From Candidatus Zhuqueibacterota bacterium (GTDB taxonomy: Bacteria > Zhuqueibacterota > Zhuqueibacteria > Oceanimicrobiales > Oceanimicrobiaceae): a DNA stretch of 64,000 bases. Location: the NCBI GenBank assembly GCA_029262055.1, contig JAJDAD010000063.1, forward strand, positions 186,001 through 250,000. The letters are read 5' to 3'. Under the pieces are notes generated by a model. It was not told the origin of the DNA. It saw nothing but the letters and a program-made list of their open reading frames with translations, and searched no databases. The position numbers and the translations under genes were made by a program. Below are positions 26,174 through 34,305 of the stretch, piece after piece. Position 1 is the first letter of the stretch. Every line of letters begins with the position of its first letter.

Positions 26174-26944
26174 TTACGAAACGCTTTGTCCGGCCTTGAT
26201 GATTGCAGCAAAGTCGTCCGCATTCAGACTAGCTCCGCCGACCAAAGCACCGTCGATGTTCTCTTGACCTAAAAGTTCTTCTGCGTTCTGTGGTTTTACA
26301 CTGCCGCCGTATTGAATACGGACCTGGTCAGCGGTTGCCTTACCCCATAATTGACCGAGGAATTCCCGAATGAAAGCATGAACATCCTCAGCCTGTTGCG
26401 GAGTGGCGTTTACCCCCGTTCCGATGGCCCAGACCGGCTCATACGCGACAACGATCGAACCCGGATCGTCGACCACAATTCCGGCCAGACCATTTTGTAA
26501 CTGCTCACGTACCACAGCTTCCGTCCTGCCCCTCTCGCGGTCGTCAAGGGTCTCCCCTACGCAAAAAATGGGTATGAGACCCTCCTGCAACGCCTTGATC
26601 GCCTTCTTATTTAGGCCCTCGTCACGTTCGCCGAACACGTGTCGTCTCTCGGAATGGCCGACAATAACGTAGGAACAGCCGGCATCCTTTAACATTTTTG
26701 CAGAAATCTCACCGGTAAACGCACCCTCATCTGCCCAATGCAGATTCTGTCCACCGAGCTTAACCACGGTATCCTTCAGGATCTGGTTGACAGCAAGCAG
26801 TGCGGTTGCCGGCGGACAGACGACAACGTCGACAGCTTCCACATTGATAAGCTTAACCTTGAGTGCTTTGCTGGTTGTTGCGGCTTCAGTTGGAGTCTTG
26901 TACATCTTCCAATTGCCACCGATCACCAGGCGACGCTTAGCCAT
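26174..26944 (-). CDS. tpiA: Triose-phosphate isomerase
   Basis: The 256-residue product has all family landmarks: GGNWKMYKT at the start, the catalytic His of VIVGHSERR, the catalytic Glu of VAYEPVWAIGTG and the phosphate loop IQYGGSVKPQNA. It interconverts dihydroxyacetone phosphate and glyceraldehyde 3-phosphate. It follows gap directly. Confidence 0.98.
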   Translation of the reverse strand: MAKRRLVIGGNWKMYKTPTEAATTSKALKVKLINVEAVDVVVCPPATALLAVNQILKDTVVKLGGQNLHWADEGAFTGEISAKMLKDAGCSYVIVGHSERRHVFGERDEGLNKKAIKALQEGLIPIFCVGETLDDRERGRTEAVVREQLQNGLAGIVVDDPGSIVVAYEPVWAIGTGVNATPQQAEDVHAFIREFLGQLWGKATADQVRIQYGGSVKPQNAEELLGQENIDGALVGGASLNADDFAAIIKAGQSVS

Positions 26945-26965
26945 TATCGGGTTCTCCAGCCTGTA

Positions 26966-27979
26966 TTATTTGCAGCTTGGCGCGATGTATTCAATCAGAT
27001 CGAGGACCCTATTGGAAAAGCCCCATTCATTGTCATACCAGGAGAGCACCTTGGCAAAGTTTCCATCGAGCACGTTGGTTGACAACCCATCGACAATCGA
27101 TGAATACGGGTTACCATTCAAGTCCTTTGAAACCAGTGGTTCCTCCGAATAGGACAAGACGCCTTTCAATTCACCATCAGCAGCTTTGCTCAGTGCAGCG
27201 TTTAGCTCTTCCGTAGTGGTCGTTTTTTCCAACTGAAAAACGACATCTACCAGAGAGACATTCGGTGTTGGCACACGAATCGCCATTCCGTCCATCTTTC
27301 CTTTCAGCTCCGGCACTACCTCGGCCACTGCTTTAGCAGCACCCGTAGTCGTCGGAATCATCGAGACGGCGGCTGCCCGCGCACGGCGCAAATCAGAATG
27401 CGGCAAATCCAGAATTTTCTGATCGTTCGTGTAGGAGTGAATCGTGGTCATCAGCCCCTTGACAATACCGAAATTGTCCATGACGATTTTCGCAACCGGT
27501 GTAAGGCAATTGGTCGTGCAGGAAGCATTCGAGATAATGTGATGTGTCTCCGGGTTGTACTTTTTGTGATTCACACCATAAACAACCGTCAAGTCTGGAT
27601 TTTTTGCCGGCGCGCTGATGATTACCTTCTTAGCTCCAGCACTCAGATGTTTACTGGCGTTCTCCCGGGCGGTAAAAATACCTGTTGACTCAACAGCAAT
27701 GTCAACCTTGAGCTCTTCCCAAGGCAACTGCTCCGGATCCTTTATTGCCAGCACCTTGATGGCGTGCCCATCTACAACTAGCTGGTCGCCATCAACCACG
27801 ATTTCCTCTTCAAAAACACCAAAATTGGAATCGTATTTGAGCAAATGCGCCAAGGTGCCGGGATTAGTCAAATCATTGACGGCAACAAACTCGATATCAT
27901 CTTTTCGGTACTTCTTGGCGGCACGAAAGATGTTGCGTCCGATTCTTCCAAAGCCATTTATTCCAACCCTGACTGCCAT
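26966..27979 (-). CDS. gap: Glyceraldehyde-3-phosphate dehydrogenase
   Basis: The 337-residue product has the NAD site [12 protein letters not shown], the catalytic Cys in [12 protein letters not shown] and the C-terminal [13 protein letters not shown]. The start is ATG 27979, with AAGGAG nine bases before. The gap-tpiA-secG-tRNA-Leu order suggests one transcript; pgk, often between gap and tpiA, is not here. Confidence 0.98.
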   Translation of the reverse strand: MAVRVGINGFGRIGRNIFRAAKKYRKDDIEFVAVNDLTNPGTLAHLLKYDSNFGVFEEEIVVDGDQLVVDGHAIKVLAIKDPEQLPWEELKVDIAVESTGIFTARENASKHLSAGAKKVIISAPAKNPDLTVVYGVNHKKYNPETHHIISNASCTTNCLTPVAKIVMDNFGIVKGLMTTIHSYTNDQKILDLPHSDLRRARAAAVSMIPTTTGAAKAVAEVVPELKGKMDGMAIRVPTPNVSLVDVVFQLEKTTTTEELNAALSKAADGELKGVLSYSEEPLVSKDLNGNPYSSIVDGLSTNVLDGNFAKVLSWYDNEWGFSNRVLDLIEYIAPSCK

Positions 27980-28020
27980 CAATAAACTCCTTTTTTAATA
28001 GAAATTAGCTGATTACCTAC

Positions 28021-28053
28021 AAAGAAAAAAAGCCTCTGACAACGGCAAGAGGC
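28021..28053 (-). terminator. Terminator after comF
   Basis: Arms GCCTCT (28032-28037) and AGAGGC (28048-28053) with a 10-base loop are followed on the minus strand by TTTTTTT. It separates comF from gap. Confidence 0.65.
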
Positions 28054-28141
28054 AATTGAACCAGCATATAACGACCTCAAAAAAACGTAGCAAGGTAACA
28101 AATAATTGCTGGAATGTCAAGAACAAAGTAGCAGTCAAAGC

Positions 28142-28831
28142 TCATGCTTTGGCCACCGTCAATGCCACGACCCGGCCTGCACCTGCTGCCTGTAGCGCGA
28201 GGGCACAAGCGTTCAATGTAGCACCGGTGGTGACCACATCATCGACCAGCAACACCCTTTTCCCAGCCACCCTTTCAGGGTCGGTTACCATGAATGCACC
28301 TTTAACATTGTCAAGTCGTTTTCGGGCCGAAAGCCTGGCCTGCGGCTTGGTAGATTTCACCCGACGCACCGCGGCCTCCACAATGGGAAATCCCGCCCGC
28401 GCTGAAATGGGGATCGATAAGAGGTGGCTTTGATTATAACCGCGTATCCGGCGCCTGGTGTGATGCAGCGGCAAGGGGATGATCACATCGACTTCCCGCA
28501 ACGCCTGATTTTCGGCAACAAGACTCGCCAATTCAAATCCTACTTTGTCGGCCAGTGACTTTTTCCTGTTGAACTTAATTTCATGGATAATTCTTTGCAC
28601 ACCGTCACCAAACTCCCAGAGCGAATAAACCCCATCAAGGTCAAAATCATTACCGGCTGCCTGTGCGTCCGGAGCGGCCCGCCGTAGACTTTGCCAACAA
28701 GTGTTGCAGATCAATTTCTCGTCCGGGTGCAAATACGCTTCACACAGGTGACAGAGAGGAGGATAAACGAAATTGAGCAGTGCATTAAAAGTACTCTGGA
28801 TAAATCGCCTGGCGAGATTTACAAAAGGCAT
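28142..28831 (-). CDS. comF: ComF-family phosphoribosyltransferase-like protein
   Basis: The product has an N-terminal zinc site (CHLCEAYLHPDEKLICNTCW) and a PRTase fold with the PRPP loop VLLVDDVVTTGATL and the family motif RRRIRGYNQSHLL. ComF proteins act in DNA uptake in some competent bacteria; the presence of type IV pilus genes just upstream fits that idea but does not prove it. I prefer ATG 28831 (229 residues, near the usual length); a GTG at 28918 would give 258. Confidence 0.88.
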   Translation of the reverse strand: MPFVNLARRFIQSTFNALLNFVYPPLCHLCEAYLHPDEKLICNTCWQSLRRAAPDAQAAGNDFDLDGVYSLWEFGDGVQRIIHEIKFNRKKSLADKVGFELASLVAENQALREVDVIIPLPLHHTRRRIRGYNQSHLLSIPISARAGFPIVEAAVRRVKSTKPQARLSARKRLDNVKGAFMVTDPERVAGKRVLLVDDVVTTGATLNACALALQAAGAGRVVALTVAKA

Positions 28832-28950
28832 GAGTCGCTCGTCCCAATCTGTCACCACTACTTGTAATCGCGGCTTAATATACGGAGCAGCGCTGAAAGG
28901 ATCAAGCAAAGCGCCCACGCTTTACGGCAAACAGATTTTGCAGGGACTAA

Positions 28951-30279
28951 TTAATTAGATGTAAAATTGAGGGGAAGGACAAAAGTCAGGCGGGGTTCAA
29001 CACGACGTTGACTTTCCAGCTTACCGGTGGTGGCATTTACTTCAAAAGTCCGGACGTAGTCGGTGAACAAGTAAAGGTAAGCATTGACCTGGTACCCGAG
29101 GCCTGCCCGGAGAATAGAGCGCTCGTCAAGGGTAAAGGCATCGGCGAAATCATCGATGCGCGTCTTATCGTAAATTGCGCGGGCTGAGATCGGTCCCAGG
29201 CCACGGGATAAAAAACCCGCCAAATGCAATCTGCCGCTGTTGGCGAAACCGTCGATGCGCTCAAAGGTCCCCAGAAGTTTTACGACATTCAGGACATGAC
29301 CGAAAAGCTCGCCATAAATACCCTGCTCACGTGAGGTCCTCGCCAGCAACAGATCGGTTTTTCGCACCGGAGCGACACCACTGTTGTCAAACCTTTCGAC
29401 CTCATAAAATGGGCCGAAATAGGAGGGCAGGAACCGCTTGCCGAGAAATCTACGCTCAAGCTTAGTCTGCAAAGTCAACAGGCCACCAAGTTTCCACAAG
29501 CCGAGCTCGATACCCACGGCCTGCCCGGAACCAAAATTGAAAATCCGCGCGTGGTCTGCATAGAGCAAGCTGAAGAAAGGACCGGTAGAGACCAGCGGCA
29601 GCTCAATATCGAGACCACCGATGCTGACGTCGTCGTCGGTTGCGCCGGTGGCATCGGGATCCCGATCGCTGACCAGTGTGGCGCCGAATTTCAGCCGATT
29701 GAGTAAGCCAACCCCGGGCGTGTCACGCAGCGGTTGCACATACGCACGGCCGCCAATCACCTCGACGCGGTCGTAGTTGCTGACGATTGATTCAAGGCCC
29801 CAGTAGCGGAATCTCAGGTCGAACTCCGAACCTATTTTTCGGTCGTCATAACGGGCTTCATTCGTGTAGTAGTTGACGATAAACCCATGTCCCAGGCGAG
29901 CGGCCTCGATGGTGCCGAGTCGGGCGTAGACGGGTGAGCGACGTTTCCTGCCGTAGCGAATATACCTGAGAGCCCGGAAGAAGTCGTAAGTGGAGTTCCA
30001 ATCCTCGTCGCGCAACTCTCCGTTGTCGGTATTGAAGCGCAGCGGCACGTCGATACCAACACCAAACTGGCCAAAGGTTAATTCGGTGCGCAGAGCAAAA
30101 ACAAAAAATGACTCCCCGTCGATGAACGACATGCCGGCCCCTCCCATTGCAACACCATCCCCACGGATCTGTACCTGGTTTTGCCAACTCCACTGTGCTT
30201 GCACCGGCCAGGCAATGACGGCTACAAAAATGACCAGGGTCGTTACTCGAATGAAATTCAGCTTTCGTTCTTTTTGCAA
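28951..30279 (-). CDS. Predicted outer-membrane beta-barrel protein
   Basis: The 442-residue product has a signal peptide (VIFVAVIAWPVQAQ) followed by many amphipathic beta strands with periodic aromatic residues, as in outer-membrane barrels. I recognise no specific family. It starts with TTG 30279, with AAGGGA upstream. It is transcribed from its own sigma70-type promoter. It lies between pilT and comF, but its link to pili is unknown. Confidence 0.7.
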   Translation of the reverse strand: MQKERKLNFIRVTTLVIFVAVIAWPVQAQWSWQNQVQIRGDGVAMGGAGMSFIDGESFFVFALRTELTFGQFGVGIDVPLRFNTDNGELRDEDWNSTYDFFRALRYIRYGRKRRSPVYARLGTIEAARLGHGFIVNYYTNEARYDDRKIGSEFDLRFRYWGLESIVSNYDRVEVIGGRAYVQPLRDTPGVGLLNRLKFGATLVSDRDPDATGATDDDVSIGGLDIELPLVSTGPFFSLLYADHARIFNFGSGQAVGIELGLWKLGGLLTLQTKLERRFLGKRFLPSYFGPFYEVERFDNSGVAPVRKTDLLLARTSREQGIYGELFGHVLNVVKLLGTFERIDGFANSGRLHLAGFLSRGLGPISARAIYDKTRIDDFADAFTLDERSILRAGLGYQVNAYLYLFTDYVRTFEVNATTGKLESQRRVEPRLTFVLPLNFTSN

Positions 30280-30327
30280 GGAAGTCCCTTTCCGGGATTG
30301 AGCAACAAGTGACGAAACAAAGAAAGA

Positions 30328-30356
30328 AACTTAGAAATCGGCCTTCCGAAAGTCAA
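30328..30356 (-). promoter_or_regulatory. Sigma70-type promoter of the outer-membrane barrel gene
   Basis: On the minus strand TTGACT (30356-30351), a 17-base spacer and TAAGTT (30333-30328). The same -10 variant is used by the plus-strand cassette promoter at 38141. Confidence 0.5.
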
Positions 30357-30392
30357 GTTGCAAGATTGTAACGATTGAACTTGCAGGCAGAA

Positions 30393-31442
30393 TCACTCAA
30401 ACAGTTTTCTGTCGGTGGCGTTCGTCAGGGCTTCTTTCTGCGAGATTCGCCCCTGCGCTAAATAGTGTTTCAAGGCCTGGTCGATTGTCTGCATCCCGAA
30501 GGAAGCGCCGGTCTGAATCATGGAATGAAGTTGGTGGGTTTTTTCTTCACGAATCAAGTTCCTGACGGCCGAAGTACCGACCAGGATTTCGTGAACTGCG
30601 ACCCGGCCGCGACCGTCCCGGGTCGGCAGGAGCCGTTGCGCGACCACACCCTGTATCGCGTTGGAAAACATAGCCCGTATCTGGCGTTGCTGCTCAGGAG
30701 GGAAGACGTCCACAATCCGGTTTACGGTCTCGGCGGCGCTCATGGTGTGGAGAGTTGCAAAAACCAAATGCCCGGTCTCAGCGGCGGTCAGCGCCAGCGA
30801 AATGGTCTCCAGGTCGCGCATCTCCCCAACCAGGATGACATCCGGATCTTCGCGCAAAGCACTTTTCAACGCGTTGGCGAAAGAGTGAGTGTGCTCCTGT
30901 AACTCGCGTTGATTGATGAGACAGTTCTTGCTTTTGTGCACGTATTCGATGGGATCTTCAATGGTGAGGATATGCTCCCGCCGCTCCTGGTTAATCAAAT
31001 CCAACATGGCTGCAAGTGTCGTACTTTTCCCTGACCCCGTCGGTCCGGTAACCAGGACAATGCCTTTATTCAGCTTGCAGAGTTGGTGGATCCCTTGCGG
31101 TACATTCAACTCACTGAGATTGCGAATCCGGTCCGGGATCGTCCGGAACGCTCCCGATTCGCCCCGCAGTTGAAAAAACAGGTTTGTTCTGAAGCGCGCG
31201 ACACCAGGGATGGTGTAGGCAAAATCCAACTCGAGATGCTCTCTGAGGGCAGTCGCCTGGCGTTCCGTGAGAATCGCCTCAAACAGAGTGCGCAGGTCCG
31301 AGCTCGTCAGCGTCTTACTTTCCATACGGCGCAAACGGCCGTGGATGCGCAGAATCGGCGGGCTGCCGGCACTCAGATGAATATCGGAAGCCTCCTTTTC
31401 GGCGGCAAATGTCAGAAGTTGATCAAGTTCTGCCTTTTGCAT
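30393..31442 (-). CDS. pilT: PilT, pilus retraction ATPase
   Basis: The 349-residue product has the PilT domain order: PAS-like N-domain (ASDIHLSAGSPPILRIHGRL), Walker A GPTGSGKST, the Asp box, Walker B DVILVGEMRD and the His box ETGHLVFATLHT. The C-terminal AIRNLIRE-like motif appears as AVRNLIREEKTHQL. It powers type IV pilus disassembly. It is the last gene of the pilus operon (13 bases after pilQ). The extension ATPase pilB is not in the window. Confidence 0.95.
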   Translation of the reverse strand: MQKAELDQLLTFAAEKEASDIHLSAGSPPILRIHGRLRRMESKTLTSSDLRTLFEAILTERQATALREHLELDFAYTIPGVARFRTNLFFQLRGESGAFRTIPDRIRNLSELNVPQGIHQLCKLNKGIVLVTGPTGSGKSTTLAAMLDLINQERREHILTIEDPIEYVHKSKNCLINQRELQEHTHSFANALKSALREDPDVILVGEMRDLETISLALTAAETGHLVFATLHTMSAAETVNRIVDVFPPEQQRQIRAMFSNAIQGVVAQRLLPTRDGRGRVAVHEILVGTSAVRNLIREEKTHQLHSMIQTGASFGMQTIDQALKHYLAQGRISQKEALTNATDRKLFE

Positions 31443-31454
31443 GACTCGACTACC

Positions 31455-33221
31455 TCAATTTGAAACTATCCTGGGTGTTATAAAAATAAGAAGATCGGTC
31501 TGCTTTTTGCTTTTTGACTTGCTGCGGAACAGGTTGCCGATTAAAGGGATGTCGCCGAGCAACCAGACTTTGCGCAAAGTATCCGTGCTGTTCTCGCGGA
31601 TAAGGCCCCCGATGACGACCGTCTCATTATTCTTCAACGACACCACGGTCTCGACCTTGCGCAGGGACGTGATCGGCGCAGAGTTGCCGGCCACCGAGAC
31701 CTCCCCGATCACCTCCTCCACCTGCGGATTGACGAACAGGGAGATGGTCTCATCCTCACCAACGTGCGGTGTTACGCGCAGCGATATATTAACATCCCTG
31801 TATTCGAAACTCACCACATCGCCTTGACCGCCAACACCGCGCGTGATCTCCGGAATGGGAAAAGTCGTGCCGACGCTGATGGTTGCCTCCTGATCATCCA
31901 TGGTCATGATGCGCGGATTGGAGATAAGTTTGGAATTGGTTCTGGAGCTGAGAAAATTGAGAACAGCGCCGTATTTCTCGATGCTGAGCGTGCCGTAGTT
32001 CACACTACCACCCTCCAGTGGAATTTCCGCTGCAAATTGAAAAGCTTCCCCGGACGGCAGCACCACATCGCGAAAAATACTTCCGGTGATGCTCTTGTCC
32101 CAGTCGATCCCGAGCTTGGTCTCGTTTTGCGGCGAGACTTCGATGAGCTTCGCTTCGATCATTACCTGCGGGGTCGGCACGTCCAGAGCTTCGATCAGGG
32201 AAGTAAGGTGCTCTATCTTTTCGCCCGAGTCCGTCACAATCAGAGTGCTGCTCCGTCGCCTCGCACCGCTCTCGCCACCCTCCTCCCCACCGCCACTGCC
32301 GGACCCGGTTGCCCCACCCTGAAAATTGCTGTAAAAAACCTGAACCTTCGCCTGCGGGGATAGCACCTGCGCAACGGTTCCCTTCAGATTGTTGGCATCC
32401 AGGTACTGCAACCGGTAGACTTTGGTCTGCAGCTCCAGCGAATCGAATTGCTCGCGTGACTTTACCACAACCACGTCTCCGGCAACGGTGTAATCCAAGC
32501 CGTTGGACTTGACCACCACGTCCAGCGCTTCCTTTAAGGTCACATCGGTCAGACTCACAGTCACCGGGCCGGTTACCTCTCTCCCCGCGACGATGTTCAG
32601 TCCGCTCTGCGCCGCAAGCAAGCGCAGCACGTTTGAGATGTCCGCCGCGTGTACATCCACTGTAATATTGCCCGCATTTCGCAGAACGGCCGGACCTGCC
32701 TTCCTGGTGGCACTCTTGCCCGGCACGGGCCTGTAATAACTGCCGGTTTTGGCCGGACGGGCCGTGTACCTGTTCTCCCAATCTGAATCAGGTTGGTGAC
32801 CGGCGGCAGTTTCCAGAGAACGTTGAAAGCGCTCCGTTACATCCACGAAATAGAGACCATCGATACTCTTCTTCACCTCGGCATGGAGGCCGGGAGCCAG
32901 TTCGATATCAACCCGTGTGACCGGAGGATTCTTCTGCCACTGCGAAACCTCCACGTGTCGCAACATATCTTGTGAAAAATCAATGTTCGGGCTCGCACTT
33001 CCCGATCGGGTGTCTCCGAAGAAGAGACTGAGGCGATTCGCCTCCTCGTCAAAGCGTTCAACGTACTTCGCCGGACCCGTACACGAGATTTCTACACGGT
33101 AGTAGCCCCCCATGTTGATCAGGTCTACTCCCTGCAGTATGTATGGCTGTGCCCCGAGCCAAGCGGGCATCACGATGGCCACCAACATGATAGGCGTTAG
33201 TATCGATCTGCTATTCTTCAT
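31455..33221 (-). CDS. pilQ: PilQ-type secretin with AMIN domain
   Basis: The 588-residue product has a signal peptide, an AMIN-like domain (about 30-130), a secretin/TonB short N-domain (ITVDVHAADISNVLRLLAAQSGLNIV), an N1-type domain containing a Gly/Glu/Ser loop (GATGSGSGGGEEGGESGARR), and the secretin core with VPLIGNLF near the C-terminus. It forms the outer-membrane pore for the pilus. Its start overlaps pilP by 11 bases. Confidence 0.93.
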   Translation of the reverse strand: MKNSRSILTPIMLVAIVMPAWLGAQPYILQGVDLINMGGYYRVEISCTGPAKYVERFDEEANRLSLFFGDTRSGSASPNIDFSQDMLRHVEVSQWQKNPPVTRVDIELAPGLHAEVKKSIDGLYFVDVTERFQRSLETAAGHQPDSDWENRYTARPAKTGSYYRPVPGKSATRKAGPAVLRNAGNITVDVHAADISNVLRLLAAQSGLNIVAGREVTGPVTVSLTDVTLKEALDVVVKSNGLDYTVAGDVVVVKSREQFDSLELQTKVYRLQYLDANNLKGTVAQVLSPQAKVQVFYSNFQGGATGSGSGGGEEGGESGARRRSSTLIVTDSGEKIEHLTSLIEALDVPTPQVMIEAKLIEVSPQNETKLGIDWDKSITGSIFRDVVLPSGEAFQFAAEIPLEGGSVNYGTLSIEKYGAVLNFLSSRTNSKLISNPRIMTMDDQEATISVGTTFPIPEITRGVGGQGDVVSFEYRDVNISLRVTPHVGEDETISLFVNPQVEEVIGEVSVAGNSAPITSLRKVETVVSLKNNETVVIGGLIRENSTDTLRKVWLLGDIPLIGNLFRSKSKSKKQTDLLIFITPRIVSN

Positions 33222-33687
33222 TGTCTCTCAGGGTAAGTGTGATGATTTCATGACCGATTCGACAGATAACTTGCTCTTTCTGGATTTCCAGAACTTTCAA
33301 ATTGCCGCTTACATCTCCTTGCGTAAGGATATCATTGCCGATCAAGACATGTGCACGATCCCCGCGCCAGACGATTCCGCGCAAGGCATATTCTGCCAGC
33401 CCGGCCTGGGAAGTATCCACAGGTGCCAGACGGTATGACTGTGCGAAGGGATCTCTACTCCAGGACTTGACGACGGGAGCACTGTCAGGTCGCTTTGCTC
33501 CGGCGCCGGTCACTCCCTGAGCTACGGACAAAACCTGGGCAGAAATATCGCTGGCCGCTTGCTCGATCTGAGAGACCGCACCTGCCTCGCCCGCATCTTC
33601 CGGGTCTCCACAAACAAGAAGGTTGATCAAAAAAACGACGACCAAGCCGCCAGCGGCGCCGACGAGTGTCTTTTCCCGTTTCTTCAT
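33211..33687 (-). CDS. pilP: PilP-like pilus assembly protein
   Basis: The 158-residue product has an N-terminal membrane helix (VGAAGGLVVVFLINLLVC), a flexible linker, then a small beta domain (YALRGIVWRGDRAHVLIGNDILTQGDVSGNLKV, read in parts) like PilP/GspC. Unlike classical PilP it has no clear lipobox, though a Cys ends the hydrophobic stretch. Position between pilO and pilQ supports the assignment. Confidence 0.75.
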   Translation of the reverse strand: MKKREKTLVGAAGGLVVVFLINLLVCGDPEDAGEAGAVSQIEQAASDISAQVLSVAQGVTGAGAKRPDSAPVVKSWSRDPFAQSYRLAPVDTSQAGLAEYALRGIVWRGDRAHVLIGNDILTQGDVSGNLKVLEIQKEQVICRIGHEIITLTLRDNEE

Positions 33688-33728
33688 CTGCTTATTTATT
33701 GCGGTTCTCTTTCAATCAATCTCTCTCC

Positions 33729-34304
33729 CTACATGACATTTCGGGTATCATTGCGCATATAGAGTACGGCGTCAAACAAAATCGCAACGTCCGGAAAAAT
33801 TTCCGTGTCATAGGCAAGGCTCATATCGCCAAACGATACCAAAAACGGCAACGTCTCGAGACTGGCGAGATAGCGCCCGAATGAGTTGTATCGTCCCCGC
33901 AGCTTTATATGCACGGGTAGTTTTAACACGGCGGCACCAGGGCCGCCCTTTGTCTTAGCCGCCGCTAATGCGGCGTAATCAGGAATCATGTTCTGAAACT
34001 GCAGCCCATATTTCTTGCCTTCAGACTTCAGGCGCATAATGGCTGTACCCAGACCTTCTTTTGCAAGAATTTTCGACCGCGTGCCCTCCAGGTCCTGTTT
34101 AAGCTCCTCGATCTCCTTTTCCAGGCCTGCGACCTCCTGCGAGCTCGAACGAAAGCTCTTGATGAGCGAAATCACGTTCTGGGACTCGGTCTGCAATGTC
34201 TGCAACCGGGAACGCTTGGGTTGGTACAGCACAAAGAACCACACCAGCGCGATCACCAGCAAAACAGCCGAAGCCACGGCGAGAGTTCGAACGGAATCTT
34301 TCAT
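33729..34304 (-). CDS. pilO: PilO-like pilus assembly protein
   Basis: The 191-residue product has one N-terminal membrane helix, a coiled coil (about 35-75) and a ferredoxin-like domain (PVHIKLRGRYNSFGRYLASLETLPFL). It forms the inner-membrane alignment complex with PilN and PilP. It starts 1-2 bases after the pilMN stop. Confidence 0.85.
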   Translation of the reverse strand: MKDSVRTLAVASAVLLVIALVWFFVLYQPKRSRLQTLQTESQNVISLIKSFRSSSQEVAGLEKEIEELKQDLEGTRSKILAKEGLGTAIMRLKSEGKKYGLQFQNMIPDYAALAAAKTKGGPGAAVLKLPVHIKLRGRYNSFGRYLASLETLPFLVSFGDMSLAYDTEIFPDVAILFDAVLYMRNDTRNVM

Positions 34305-34305
34305 A